In this document: positions 48,310 through 57,029 of the stretch, one piece after another
Numbering within the stretch: the stretch's first letter is position 1
Layout of the letters: every line of letters begins with the position of its first letter
From: Zeimonas arvi
Lineage (GTDB): Bacteria; Pseudomonadota; Gammaproteobacteria; Burkholderiales; Burkholderiaceae_E
Assembly (NCBI RefSeq): GCF_008039575.1
Contig: NZ_VDUY01000001.1
Location: 620,001 to 684,000, forward strand
DNA length: 64,000 bases
Direction: 5' to 3'
The notes under the pieces: generated by a model
What the model was told of the DNA's origin: nothing
The model's database searches: none
Seen by the model: the letters and a program-made list of their open reading frames with translations, nothing else
Position numbers and translations under genes: made by a program

Positions 48310-48327
48310 ATGACAGTTCGGTGACAA
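48310..48327 (-). promoter_or_regulatory. Pho box upstream of GAPDH-arsJ
   Basis: On the minus strand the sequence is TTGTCAC-CGAA-CTGTCAT, two 7-bp direct repeats 11 bases apart as in the PhoB consensus (CTGTCAT-N4-CTGTCAC). It agrees with the pstS site of this window (56887-56904) in 15 of 18 positions, including the whole CGAA spacer. Ten bases downstream is GACAAT, a plausible -10 with the usual PhoB-promoter spacing. It is oriented toward GAPDH-arsJ-arsC. Confidence 0.72.
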
Positions 48328-48372
48328 GGTGCCACCCCGGGGACTGCGGATTCCCGGTCACGGGGCGCCGGG

Positions 48373-49410
48373 TCATTCCGGCTTCGGATACCCCTCGGGA
48401 TTCCCGCTCTGCCAGCGCCAGGCGTCGGCGCACATCCGCTCCAGGTCCAGCTCGGCGCGCCACCCGAGCAGCCGTTCGGCCTGCGCCGGGTCGGCATAGC
48501 AGGCCGCGATGTCGCCGGCCCGCCGGTCCACGATCCGGTACGGCACCGGCCGGCCGCTCGCCTTCTCGAAGGCGCGCACCATCTCCAGCACCGAGTAGCC
48601 GGTGCCGGTGCCCAGGTTCACGGTGAAGGCGCCGGACCGTGCGCGAACCCTGCCCAGCGCCGCCAGGTGGCCGCGGGCCAGGTCCACCACGTGGATGTAG
48701 TCGCGCACGCCGGTGCCGTCGGGGGTGGGCCAGTCGCCGCCGAACACCGACAGCTGCGGCAGCCGCCCCACTGCGACCTGGCTCACGAAGGGCATCAGGT
48801 TGTTCGGGATGCCGCGCGGGTCCTCGCCGATCAGGCCGCTCTCGTGCGCGCCCACCGGATTGAAGTAGCGCAGGATGCCGATGGCCCAGCGGGAATCGGA
48901 CGCCGCCAGGTCGTTCAGCACGTGCTCGACCATCCACTTGCTGCGGCCGTAGGGATTGGTCGGGCCGGTGCGCGCGCCCTCGTCGATCGGCACCCGTTGC
49001 GGATCGCCGTACACGGTGGCCGACGAGCTGAACACGAAGCGGGTCACGCCGGTCTCGCCCAGGCAGCGCAGCAGCGTGGTGGTGCCGCCCACGTTGACGT
49101 CGTAGTAACGCAGCGGCTGCGCCACCGACTCGCCGACGGCCTTGAGGCCGGCGAAGTGGATCGCGGCGTCGACGCGCTCGCGCGTGAGCAGGTCCCTGAG
49201 CAGCGATTCGTCGCGCACGTCACCGACCACCAGCGGCGCCGGCTTGCCGGTGATGCGTTCGACGCGCTTCAAGGATTCGGGGCTCGAATTGGACAGGTCG
49301 TCGAGCACCACGACCTCGTGGCCCGCCCGCAGCAGCTCCAGTACCGTGTGCGAGCCGATGTAGCCGGCGCCGCCGGTCACCAGCACCCTGCCCGCCGATG
49401 GCTTCGTCAT
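48373..49410 (-). CDS. galE: UDP-glucose 4-epimerase
   Basis: GalE interconverts UDP-glucose and UDP-galactose for surface polysaccharides and galactose use. The 345-residue short-chain dehydrogenase has NAD motif VLVTGGAGYIGSHTVLELL, VVLDDLSNSS, VFSSSATVYGDP, the catalytic Tyr and Lys in PYGRSKWMVEHVL, ILRYFNPVGAHESGLIGEDP and VRDYIHVVDLA. The ATG at 49410 has a good AAAGGAG ribosome site. It is divergent from thpR, 74 bases apart. It lies upstream of the Pho-controlled GAPDH gene but the 138-base gap suggests separate transcription. Confidence 0.96.
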   Translation of the reverse strand: MTKPSAGRVLVTGGAGYIGSHTVLELLRAGHEVVVLDDLSNSSPESLKRVERITGKPAPLVVGDVRDESLLRDLLTRERVDAAIHFAGLKAVGESVAQPLRYYDVNVGGTTTLLRCLGETGVTRFVFSSSATVYGDPQRVPIDEGARTGPTNPYGRSKWMVEHVLNDLAASDSRWAIGILRYFNPVGAHESGLIGEDPRGIPNNLMPFVSQVAVGRLPQLSVFGGDWPTPDGTGVRDYIHVVDLARGHLAALGRVRARSGAFTVNLGTGTGYSVLEMVRAFEKASGRPVPYRIVDRRAGDIAACYADPAQAERLLGWRAELDLERMCADAWRWQSGNPEGYPKPE

Positions 49411-49471
49411 TGCCCTGCGCTCCTTTGCCAGTCCCGATTCGAGCCGCGAGTGTCGCACGCCGCATCGTCCG

Positions 49472-49477
49472 TACAAT
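49472..49477 (+). promoter_or_regulatory. -10 element directly before thpR
   Basis: TACAAT ends seven bases before the thpR ATG at 49485. A transcript starting at the usual distance would have almost no leader. The CAGG before the ATG is too close to the predicted start to act as a normal ribosome site. Compare mutL (17695-17700). Confidence 0.4.
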
Positions 49478-49484
49478 CGCCAGG

Positions 49485-50087
49485 ATGGCTGAACCGAGCT
49501 GCTCGCCACTGGCCGCCTCGCGATTCTTCGTCGCGCTGCGCCCCGACGTCCTGGCCAGCGGGCGCCTGGGCCGGCTCGCGGCCGAGCTGGGCACCCGCTG
49601 CCGCGGAAGGCCGCTGGCCGCGCGCGACCTGCACCTGACGCTGGCCTTCATCGGCGAGCTGCCGCTCGCGGAGGGCGACCGGCTGGTCGCGCTGCTCGCC
49701 GGCCTGCCCGCGAAGCATCCCGGCTTCGCGCTCGACGAGATCGGCCGCTTCGGCCCCGCGCTGCTGTGGGCCGGCCCGAGCGAGGATCCGCCCTGGATCG
49801 CCCCGCTGGTCGATGCGGTGCGCGAGCGTCTGCGAGCCGGCGGCGTGCGCTTCGACGCGCGGGCCTTCAAGTCGCACCTGACGCTGGTCCGCAATGCCCG
49901 CGACCGCGCCGCGGTCGGCACCGCCATCGCGCATCTCGACCCGAAGCGCGCCCACCCTGTATCGACCTGGCGGCTGGCCGTGGGCGGCTCGCATCCGGAG
50001 CCGACTCCCGAGCGGCGCTACCTGTGGCGGCGGCTTCCGGACATCGAAGCGGCGGGCACCGAGCGCCGTCATCGTTCCGTCAAATGA
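49485..50087 (+). CDS. thpR: RNA 2',3'-cyclic phosphodiesterase (2H family)
   Basis: This 200-residue 2H phosphoesterase has the paired catalytic motifs HLTLAF (after AARDL, residue about 48) and HLTLVR (after KS, residue about 128), and opens with SRFFVALRPD, the LigT/ThpR signature. It opens 2',3'-cyclic phosphates at RNA ends and can ligate tRNA halves in vitro. The C-terminal 20 residues run over the first repeats of the phoB Pho box, so that regulatory sequence is partly coding. Its neighbours galE and phoB give no functional clue. Confidence 0.9.
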   Translation: MAEPSCSPLAASRFFVALRPDVLASGRLGRLAAELGTRCRGRPLAARDLHLTLAFIGELPLAEGDRLVALLAGLPAKHPGFALDEIGRFGPALLWAGPSEDPPWIAPLVDAVRERLRAGGVRFDARAFKSHLTLVRNARDRAAVGTAIAHLDPKRAHPVSTWRLAVGGSHPEPTPERRYLWRRLPDIEAAGTERRHRSVK

Positions 50088-50094
50088 CCGTCAT
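50066..50094 (+). promoter_or_regulatory. Pho box array upstream of phoB
   Basis: Three 7-bp direct repeats, CCGTCAT, CCGTCAA and CCGTCAT, occur at 50066, 50077 and 50088, exactly 11 bases apart, the pitch of PhoB tandem binding. TATTCT at 50094-50099, ten bases after the second repeat, could be the -10. It lies 37 bases before the phoB GTG, and it implies positive autoregulation as in other proteobacteria. Confidence 0.75.
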
Positions 50095-50130
50095 ATTCTG
50101 GAAGACATCCCAAAGCGCAGGAATATCGCC

Positions 50131-50817
50131 GTGTCCGCCCGCATCCTGATCGTCGAAGACGAGCCCGCGATCCGCGAACTGCTCGCCGTGAACCTCCGGC
50201 ACGCCGGCCACCTGGTCAGCGGCGTGGAAAGCGCCGAGGCCGCCCAGGCCCACCTCGACGCCACGGTGCCCGACCTGATCGTCCTCGACTGGATGCTTCC
50301 GGGCCAGTCCGGCATCGACTACGCCAGGCGGCTGCGCGCCGACCCGCGCACCCGGGAGGTCCCGATCCTGATGCTGACCGCCCGCGCGCAGGAGGGCGAC
50401 ACGCTGCAGGGCTTCGACGTGGGCGCCGACGACTACGTGACCAAGCCCTTCTCGCCGCGCGAGCTGCTGGCCCGCGTCCGGGCGCTGCTGCGCCGCGCCG
50501 CGCCCGAGACCGCCGAGGAGCCGATCGAGGTGGGCGGCATCCGGCTCGAGCCCGCGACCTTCCGGGTGTTCGCCGGCGAAGCCTCGCTGAGCCTGAGCCC
50601 CACCGAGTTCCGGCTGCTCCACTTCTTCATGAAGAACCCGGATCGCGTGCTCTCGCGCACCCGCCTGCTCGACAACGTCTGGGGCGACCACGTGTATATT
50701 GAGGAGCGAACGGTCGACGTGCACATCCGCCGGCTGCGCCTCGCGCTGCAGCCCACCGGGCACGACCGGCTGATCGAAACGGTTCGCGGCGGCGGCTACC
50801 GCTTCCTGCCCCGCTGA
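50131..50817 (+). CDS. phoB: Phosphate regulon response regulator PhoB
   Basis: PhoB activates phosphate-starvation genes when phosphorylated by PhoR. The 228-residue protein has a complete receiver: acidic residues in LIVEDEP, phospho-acceptor Asp53 (LIVLDWMLPGQSG), Thr83 and Lys105 (YVTKPFSPREL). The OmpR-type winged helix follows (LSPTEFRLLHFFMKNPDRVLSRTRLLDNVWG, then RTVDVHIRRLRLAL and ETVRGGGYRF). It starts at GTG with AGGA upstream. It is followed by phoR and converges on the pst-phoU operon. Confidence 0.96.
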   Translation: MSARILIVEDEPAIRELLAVNLRHAGHLVSGVESAEAAQAHLDATVPDLIVLDWMLPGQSGIDYARRLRADPRTREVPILMLTARAQEGDTLQGFDVGADDYVTKPFSPRELLARVRALLRRAAPETAEEPIEVGGIRLEPATFRVFAGEASLSLSPTEFRLLHFFMKNPDRVLSRTRLLDNVWGDHVYIEERTVDVHIRRLRLALQPTGHDRLIETVRGGGYRFLPR

Positions 50818-50870
50818 CCCGCGCCGGCGCCTCCGGGCGCTGTTTCCCGGGACTCTCTTCTCGCGCCGAC

Positions 50871-52154
50871 TTGGCCTTCTTTCTTCGATACCTGGTTGCG
50901 ATCGCCGTCGTCCTGGCGATCGGCTCGCTGCTCTACCGCGCGGTATCGCCTGCCGCCGGCCTGTGGTGGATAGCGGGTGCCTTCGCGCTGCAGTCGCTGC
51001 TGTCGGCCTTCCACCTGGCCAGGGTCAATCACTGGGTCGCGCTGCCCCGTCAGCGCGAACTGCCGGGTGGCATCGGCCCGTGGCGCGGCGTCTTCGACCG
51101 CCTGGCCCGCTTCGTTCGCCAGGAGGCCGACACCCGCGCCGAACTGGCCGCCGAGCTCGAGCGGATCCACGCCGCGGTCGACCGGCTCTCAGACGGACTG
51201 GTGGTGCTCGACCGCTTCGACCACGTGGTCTGGAGCAACCTCGCCGCGCAGGAGCTGCACGGCATCTTCGGCACCCGGCGCCCGATCCACCACTTCATCC
51301 GCCAGCCCGAGTTCATCGCGATGCTGGCAGGGGGCGACGCGCCCGAGCCGGTGCGGCTCGCCCTGCCCGGCCGGCCCGGGCGGGTCTACGAGCTGAGGTT
51401 GCAGGGAGCCGAGCGCGACCAGCGCCTGCTGGTCACCCGCGACATCACCGAGCAGGCCCGGCTGGATGCGATGCGCAGCGACTTCGTGGCCAACGTGTCG
51501 CACGAGATCCGCACGCCGATCACGGTCATCTCGGGCTTCGCCGAAACGCTGCTCTCGCTGGACCTCGGGGAGGCCGAGCGCCGGCAGTACCTCGAATCCA
51601 TCCTGCGGCAGAGCACCACGATGCAGCGCCTGGTGGAGGACCTGCTCACGCTGTCCACGCTGGAGGCCAGCATCGACCGGCCCCCCGACGAGCCGGTGGA
51701 CATCCACGAACTGCTGAACGGCCTGCTCGACGAGGCCAAGGTGCTGTCCAGCGGACGGCACGCCTTCACGCTGTCGCTGGACGGCCCGCGCAGGGTCAGC
51801 GGCATCGCCGCGGAACTCGAGAGCGCGGCCCGCAACCTGCTGACCAACGCGATCCGCTACACGCCCGACGGCGGAACCATCGCGGCGAGCTGGGCGGTGC
51901 GCAGCGAGGAAGGCTGGCTCAGCGTGCGCGACACCGGGATCGGCATCGCTCCCGAGCACCTGCCGCGGATCGCCGAGCGCTTCTACCGGGTGGACCGGGG
52001 CCGCTCGCGCGAGACCGGCGGCACCGGGCTGGGCCTGGCGATCACCAGGCGGATCATGCTGCGCCATCAGGGCTCGCTGCACATCGCGAGCGAGCCGGGC
52101 AAGGGAAGCACCTTCTCGCTGCGGCTTCCGGCCGTGCGACTGCTGGCCGACTGA
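50871..52154 (+). CDS. phoR: Phosphate regulon sensor histidine kinase PhoR
   Basis: PhoR phosphorylates PhoB under phosphate limitation and reads phosphate status through PstSCAB and PhoU. The 427-residue protein has two N-terminal helices (FFLRYLVAIAVVLAIGSLLY and GLWWIAGAFALQSLLSAF), the charged linker, a PAS domain (about 100-190), the phospho-acceptor His211 in VANVSHEIRTPI, and ATPase motifs NLLTNAIRYTPDGG, VRDTGIGI and GTGLGLAITRRI. It starts at TTG 50871, because no ATG precedes the first helix. It is 53 bases after phoB. Confidence 0.95.
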   Translation: MAFFLRYLVAIAVVLAIGSLLYRAVSPAAGLWWIAGAFALQSLLSAFHLARVNHWVALPRQRELPGGIGPWRGVFDRLARFVRQEADTRAELAAELERIHAAVDRLSDGLVVLDRFDHVVWSNLAAQELHGIFGTRRPIHHFIRQPEFIAMLAGGDAPEPVRLALPGRPGRVYELRLQGAERDQRLLVTRDITEQARLDAMRSDFVANVSHEIRTPITVISGFAETLLSLDLGEAERRQYLESILRQSTTMQRLVEDLLTLSTLEASIDRPPDEPVDIHELLNGLLDEAKVLSSGRHAFTLSLDGPRRVSGIAAELESAARNLLTNAIRYTPDGGTIAASWAVRSEEGWLSVRDTGIGIAPEHLPRIAERFYRVDRGRSRETGGTGLGLAITRRIMLRHQGSLHIASEPGKGSTFSLRLPAVRLLAD

Positions 52155-52203
52155 GGCCGCCCCCCAGAGGGCGCGGCCAGCGGCAGCCGGCCGCGCGCGG
52201 GCG

Positions 52204-52905
52204 TCAGCGCCGCGCGGCGATCCGGGCGACTTCCTCGGGGCTGGCGTGCCGCAGGTCCACGCCTTCGACCACGTTGACCACGTACTCGGCGATGTTGCGG
52301 GCATGGTCGCCGACCCGCTCGATCGACTGCACCACGAAGATCAGCGCCAGCGCCGCGGACACCGAGGTCGGGCGCTCGGCCATCACGGCCATCAGGTCGG
52401 CGATCAGCACGTCGCGCAGCTGGTCGACCTCGGCGTCGCGCTCGGCCAGCAGGCCGGCCACCGCGATGTCGTGGCGCACGAAGGCGTCGATCGCGGCGCG
52501 GACCATGTCCGACACCAGGTTGGCCATCTGCTCGATGCGATCGAGCGGAATCGGCGCGGCGCCGTTCTGCAGCTCGCGCGCCTTCATCGCGATCTTCTTG
52601 GCCTCGTCGCCGATGCGCTCGAGGTCGTTGTTGCTGTGGATGATCGCGATGATCTCGCGCAGGTCCACCGCGATGGGCTGCTGCCGCGCGATCGTCTGGT
52701 GGCAGCGCAGGTCGGACTCCATGTGAAGCTGGTTGACCCGGTTCTCGTCGGTCAGCACCTGCGCGACGATCCCCATGTCGCCCAGCCGCACCGCGTCGAC
52801 CGCGCGCACGAACTGGCGCTCGACCAGACCGCCCATCGTGGTGACGACGCTGCGCAGCGCATCGAAGTCGGAATCGAATTTCTTGAGCGTGTGATCCAGG
52901 GGCAT
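52204..52905 (-). CDS. phoU: Phosphate transport regulator PhoU
   Basis: PhoU links PstB activity to PhoR and damps the Pho response when phosphate is plentiful. The 233-residue protein is two PhoU three-helix repeats, with the metal-binding pattern in NDLERIGDEAKKIA and the second repeat QSIERVGDHARNIAEYV. The opening MPLDHTLKKFDSDFDALRS is typical. It is the last gene of the leftward pst operon, ending 50 bases from the convergent phoR stop. A GGAG-containing ribosome site precedes the ATG. Confidence 0.96.
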   Translation of the reverse strand: MPLDHTLKKFDSDFDALRSVVTTMGGLVERQFVRAVDAVRLGDMGIVAQVLTDENRVNQLHMESDLRCHQTIARQQPIAVDLREIIAIIHSNNDLERIGDEAKKIAMKARELQNGAAPIPLDRIEQMANLVSDMVRAAIDAFVRHDIAVAGLLAERDAEVDQLRDVLIADLMAVMAERPTSVSAALALIFVVQSIERVGDHARNIAEYVVNVVEGVDLRHASPEEVARIAARR

Positions 52906-52934
52906 CTCTTTCTCCGTTCGCCGGCGCCGGGCGG

Positions 52935-53765
52935 TCAGCCGAAGCGTCCGGTGATGTAGTCTTCGGTCGCCTTCTTCTTCGGCTTCACGAAGATCTCGTC
53001 AGTCTGCCCGAACTCGATCAGCTCGCCGAGGTACATGTAGGCGGTGCAGTCGGAAATCCGCGCCGCCTGCTGCATGTTGTGCGTGACGATCGCGATCGTG
53101 TACTCGGACTTCAGCTCGTTGACCAGTTCCTCGATCTTGGCGGTGGAGATCGGGTCCAGCGCGCTGGTCGGCTCGTCGAGCAGCAGCACCTCGGGCTTGA
53201 CCGCCACCATGCGGGCGATGCACAGGCGCTGCTGCTGCCCGCCCGACAGGCTCAGGCCGCTCTGGTCGAGCTTGGTCTTGACCTCCTCCCACAGCGCCGC
53301 CTTGCGCAGCGCCCACTCCACCCGCTCGTCCATCTCGGACTTGGACAGGCTCTCGTACAGGCGCACCCCGAAGGCGATGTTCTCGTAGATCGTCATCGGG
53401 AAAGGGGTGGGCTTCTGGAAGACCATGCCGACCTTGGCCCGCAGCAGGTTGACGTCCTGCTTGGGGTCGAGGATGTTGCGGCCGTTGAACAGGATCTCGC
53501 CCTCGGCACGCTGGCCGGGATACAGGTCGAACATCCGGTTGAAGGTGCGCAGCAGGGTGGACTTGCCGCAACCCGACGGCCCGATGAAGGCGGTGACCTT
53601 GTTGCGGGCGATGTCGAGCGACACGTCCTTCAGGCCCTGGAAGCGGCCGTAGAAGAAGGACAGGTCGCGGATCTGCAGCGCGGCCGGCACGTCGAGGGCA
53701 GATGCGCGGCTGGCGGCCGGGCGTGGGGCCGTCATCGGCGCGGGAGTCTGGACGGAGGCACTCAT
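52935..53765 (-). CDS. pstB: Phosphate ABC transporter ATPase PstB
   Basis: PstB drives high-affinity phosphate uptake. The 276-residue ATPase has Walker [20 protein letters not shown]-loop FQKPTPFPM, signature [13 protein letters not shown], Walker [13 protein letters not shown] and switch His in VTHNMQQ. The FPM after KPTP and the C-terminal DYITGRFG are typical PstB features. A 25-residue Ala/Pro-rich extension precedes the domain (start ATG 53765); a downstream start is possible. It follows pstA by 22 bases. Confidence 0.96.
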   Translation of the reverse strand: MSASVQTPAPMTAPRPAASRASALDVPAALQIRDLSFFYGRFQGLKDVSLDIARNKVTAFIGPSGCGKSTLLRTFNRMFDLYPGQRAEGEILFNGRNILDPKQDVNLLRAKVGMVFQKPTPFPMTIYENIAFGVRLYESLSKSEMDERVEWALRKAALWEEVKTKLDQSGLSLSGGQQQRLCIARMVAVKPEVLLLDEPTSALDPISTAKIEELVNELKSEYTIAIVTHNMQQAARISDCTAYMYLGELIEFGQTDEIFVKPKKKATEDYITGRFG

Positions 53766-53787
53766 CGGATCGTTTCCATGGTCGTTC

Positions 53788-54636
53788 TCAGGCCTGCACC
53801 TTGCTGCGGAACAGCACGCGGGCGGAGATGTTGATGCCGAGCACGATCAGCGCGATCAGCGCGGCAGCGCCCCAGGCGAGCTGCTGCCAGTCCTCGTAGG
53901 GGCTCATCGCGAAGTTGTAGATCACGACCGGCAGGTTGGCCATGGGCTGGCTCATGTCGGTGCTGAAGAACTGGTTGTTCAGCGCGGTGAAGAGCAGCGG
54001 CGCCGTCTCGCCGATGATCCGGGCGACCGCGAGCAGCACGCCGGTGATCACGCCGCCGCGCACCGCGCGCAGGGTGACCGCCAGGCTCACCTTCCAGCGC
54101 GGGGCACCCAGCGCGAACGCGGCCTCGCGCAGGCTGCCCGGCACCAGCTTGAGCATGTTCTCGGTGGTGCGCACCACCACCGGGATCGCGATCAGGCTGA
54201 GCGCCAGCGAGCCCGCCCAGCCCGAGAAGTGCTTGACCGTGGCCACCGCGATCGCATACACGAACAGGCCGATCACGATCGACGGCGCCGACAGCATGAT
54301 GTCGGTCACGAAGCGGGTGACGGCCGCGAACTTCGACCGGGCGCCGAACTCCGCCAGATAGATGCCGGCCAGGATGCCGATCGGCGTGGACACCAGCGTG
54401 GCGAAGCCCACCATCATCAGGCTGCCGACGATGGCGTTGGCCATGCCGCCCCCGGGGCTGCCCGGGGCCGGCGTGGAGGCCAGGAAGAAGTCGGCGTTGA
54501 AGGAGCTCAGGCCGTTGTAGAACAGCGTCCAGAGGATCCAGAACAGGCCGATGAGGCCGGCGGCCATCGACACGTAGGAGAAGGCCAGGCCGAGCCAGTT
54601 CGTCAGCTTTCGACGGGTGTAGATTCCGCGGCTCAC
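53788..54636 (-). CDS. pstA: Phosphate ABC transporter permease PstA
   Basis: This 282-residue inner-membrane permease has six helices and the coupling EAA loop [23 protein letters not shown]. The typical PstA segments are [25 protein letters not shown] and [12 protein letters not shown]. It starts at GTG 54636 with a GAGGAG ribosome site, ten bases after pstC. It forms the phosphate channel with PstC. Confidence 0.95.
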   Translation of the reverse strand: MSRGIYTRRKLTNWLGLAFSYVSMAAGLIGLFWILWTLFYNGLSSFNADFFLASTPAPGSPGGGMANAIVGSLMMVGFATLVSTPIGILAGIYLAEFGARSKFAAVTRFVTDIMLSAPSIVIGLFVYAIAVATVKHFSGWAGSLALSLIAIPVVVRTTENMLKLVPGSLREAAFALGAPRWKVSLAVTLRAVRGGVITGVLLAVARIIGETAPLLFTALNNQFFSTDMSQPMANLPVVIYNFAMSPYEDWQQLAWGAAALIALIVLGINISARVLFRSKVQA

Positions 54637-54646
54637 GATCGGCTCC

Positions 54647-55669
54647 TCAGTGGCCCGCGCGCGCGGTGCTGCGGTCGGTGAGCCACTTGGCGCCGATCAG
54701 CACGATCACCGTGATCACGAACAGCAGCAGGCCGAGCGCGAACAGGGCCGGGATGTGCAGGACCGGGTCGGCCTCGGCGAACTCGTTGGCCAGCGTGGAG
54801 GCAATCGAGTTGCCCGGCGCGAACAGGCTGGAGGCCAGCCGGTTGGCGTTGCCGATCACGAAGGTGACCGCCATGGTCTCGCCCAGGGCGCGCCCCAGGC
54901 CGAGCATGATGCCGCCGATCACGCCCACGCGGGTGTAGGGCAGCACGATGTTGCGGATGACTTCCCAGGTGGTGCAACCCAGGCCGTAGGCGGACTCCTT
55001 GAGCACCGGCGGCACCGTCTCGAACACGTCGCGCATCACCGAGGCGGTGAACGGGATCACCATCAGCGCCAGCACCATGCCGGCGGTGAAGATGCCGATG
55101 CCCAGCGGCGGGCCCGAGAAGATCGGCAGGCCGGTGGCGCCGAGCAGCGGCTGCACGTATTCCTGCAGGATGGGGGCCAGCACGAACAGGCCCCAGAAGC
55201 CGTAGATGATCGACGGGATGCCGGCGAGCAGCTCGATCGCGGTGCCGAGCGGCCGGCGCAGGGAACGCGGGCAGGTCTCGGTCAGGAAGACCGCGATGCC
55301 GAAGCTGATGGGCACCGCGAACAGCAGCGCGATCGCCGAAGTGGCCAGCGTGCCGTAGATGCCGATGACCGCGCCGTAGACGTCGTCGGTCGGGCTCCAG
55401 GTGGTGCCCCACAGGAAGGACGGACCGAACTCGCGCAGCGCCGGCCAGGCCTCGATGAACAGCGAGACGAGGATGCCGAGCAGCACCAGCAGCACGAGCG
55501 CGGCGAACGAGAAGGTGACCCAGCCGAAAAGACTGTCCTGCGCGGCGAAGCGCCTGACCCGCTTCGCGAGCGCCTGCTGCGCGGCCTGCGCGGCGTCGAC
55601 TTCACCGGACGACGGAGCGCCAAGCCCGGTCGCCGAAGTGCTTGCCGTGGTGCCCATCGGTTTCTTCAT
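54647..55669 (-). CDS. pstC: Phosphate ABC transporter permease PstC
   Basis: This 340-residue permease has six helices. The PstC signatures are [55 protein letters not shown] and the coupling loop [21 protein letters not shown] 35-residue N-terminal cytoplasmic extension ([16 protein letters not shown]) is slightly longer than usual. It lies 124 bases after pstS, a gap that may allow mRNA processing so that pstS is expressed more strongly than the membrane components. Confidence 0.96.
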   Translation of the reverse strand: MKKPMGTTASTSATGLGAPSSGEVDAAQAAQQALAKRVRRFAAQDSLFGWVTFSFAALVLLVLLGILVSLFIEAWPALREFGPSFLWGTTWSPTDDVYGAVIGIYGTLATSAIALLFAVPISFGIAVFLTETCPRSLRRPLGTAIELLAGIPSIIYGFWGLFVLAPILQEYVQPLLGATGLPIFSGPPLGIGIFTAGMVLALMVIPFTASVMRDVFETVPPVLKESAYGLGCTTWEVIRNIVLPYTRVGVIGGIMLGLGRALGETMAVTFVIGNANRLASSLFAPGNSIASTLANEFAEADPVLHIPALFALGLLLFVITVIVLIGAKWLTDRSTARAGH

Positions 55670-55793
55670 CCCGCAATCTTGACAAGAAAACGGGCGGCGT
55701 GGCCAGTTTCGACCAACGCCGCCGTTCCGGGAGCCCGAGCCGCGGCCGGATCCGGGCTTGCGCCCGGGTCTGGCCGGCCCCGGAAGCCGGACC

Positions 55794-56831
55794 TCAGTCG
55801 CCCATCACGGGCTTGCCCGAGGCGTCGCGGATCTGGGACCAGGAGGCCTCGATCTGCTTGACCACGTTGGCCGGCAACGGCACGTAGTCGAGCTCGGCGG
55901 CCATCTTCTGGCCGTTTTCGAGCGACCACTTGAAGAACTTCAGGGACTCGGCCGAGCGCTGCGGCTTGTCGGCGGTCTTGTGCATCAGGATGAACGAGGC
56001 CGAGGTGATCGGCCATGCGTCTGCGCCAGGCTGGTTGTTCAGGTTCACGCCGAAACCGGGCGCCGCGTTCCAGTCGGCGTTGGCGGCCGCAGCGGCGAAG
56101 GTCTTCTCGTCAGGCTGGACCGCCTTGCCGTCGCGGTTGACCATCGCCGCGTGCGTCATCTTGTTCTGCTTGGCGTAGGCGTACTCCACGTAACCCAGCG
56201 AGCCCTTGATCTTGGTGACGCTGGCGGCCACGCCCGCATTGCCCTTGCCGCCGAGGCCGACCGGCCAGTTGACCGTCTTGCCGGCGCCGACCTTGTCCTT
56301 GAACTCGGGCGAAACCTGGGCCAGGTAGTCGGTGAAGCCGGCGGTGGTGCCCGAGGAATCCGAGCGATAGACCAGGGTGATCGCGGTCGAAGGCAGCTTC
56401 ACGCCGGGGTTCAGCGCCGCGATGGCGGCGTCGTCCCACTTGGTGATCGCGCCGCGGTACATGTCGGCCAGCACCTTGCCGGTCAGCTTCAGCTGGCCGG
56501 GCTGCACGCCTTCGAGGTTCATCACCGGCACAATGCCGCCGATGATCGCCGGGAACTGGACCAGGCCGTTCTTCTCGAGGTCCGCGCCCTTCATCGGGTC
56601 GTCGGAGGCGCCGAAGTCGACGGTCTTCGAGTTGATCTGCTTCACGCCGCCGCCCGAGCCGATGGCCTGGTAGTTCAGGGCGTTGCCGGTGGCGGCCTTG
56701 TAGGCCTCGGCCCACTTGGCGTAGATCGGGGCCGGGAAGGTGGCGCCGGCGCCGGTGATGTCGGCCGCCTGGGCGGAAATCGTGGCGGCGGCGAACAAGC
56801 CACCGGCCAGCACGGAGATGATCGTCTTCAT
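55794..56831 (-). CDS. pstS: Phosphate-binding periplasmic protein PstS
   Basis: This 345-residue precursor has a clear signal peptide ([21 protein letters not shown]) and mature start [22 protein letters not shown]. The phosphate-contact motifs are the GAGATFPAP loop, [19 protein letters not shown] and [12 protein letters not shown]. It delivers phosphate to PstCA. As the first gene of the leftward pstSCAB-phoU operon it has its own Pho box (56887-56904) and a good ribosome site (GGAGG, 17 bases upstream, or GAGGGA nearer the ATG). Confidence 0.97.
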   Translation of the reverse strand: MKTIISVLAGGLFAAATISAQAADITGAGATFPAPIYAKWAEAYKAATGNALNYQAIGSGGGVKQINSKTVDFGASDDPMKGADLEKNGLVQFPAIIGGIVPVMNLEGVQPGQLKLTGKVLADMYRGAITKWDDAAIAALNPGVKLPSTAITLVYRSDSSGTTAGFTDYLAQVSPEFKDKVGAGKTVNWPVGLGGKGNAGVAASVTKIKGSLGYVEYAYAKQNKMTHAAMVNRDGKAVQPDEKTFAAAAANADWNAAPGFGVNLNNQPGADAWPITSASFILMHKTADKPQRSAESLKFFKWSLENGQKMAAELDYVPLPANVVKQIEASWSQIRDASGKPVMGD

Positions 56832-56886
56832 GAAGCGTTCCCTCTGGAGGTTGGGAGAATCGACATGTGAAGACTAAGGGCGGCGG

Positions 56887-56904
56887 ATGACAGTTCGGTT
56901 ACAG
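56887..56904 (-). promoter_or_regulatory. Pho box of the pst operon
   Basis: On the minus strand it reads CTGTAAC-CGAA-CTGTCAT, a close match to the PhoB consensus. Ten bases downstream is TAGTCT, a weak -10 as expected for an activator-dependent promoter. It lies 55 bases upstream of the pstS ATG. The spacer CGAA is the same as in the GAPDH-arsJ site. The remainder of 56905-57029 contains no recognised feature. Confidence 0.85.
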
Positions 56905-57029
56905 CTGCAACCGTCCACGCCGCACCCTGACCCGGGAGCCGGCAACGCTCGCCGATGCCGCGAGCAAGCCGCATTCACGAAGCGGGCCGGGACCGCGGCC
57001 CTCGTTGGCGCCGCGATCCCGGCAGGGAA

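Noticed and set aside
48235..48372. GAPDH and galE as one sugar-metabolism operon
   Set aside because: A 138-base gap with a Pho box and a -10-like sequence separates them, and arsJ directly after GAPDH explains its role better.
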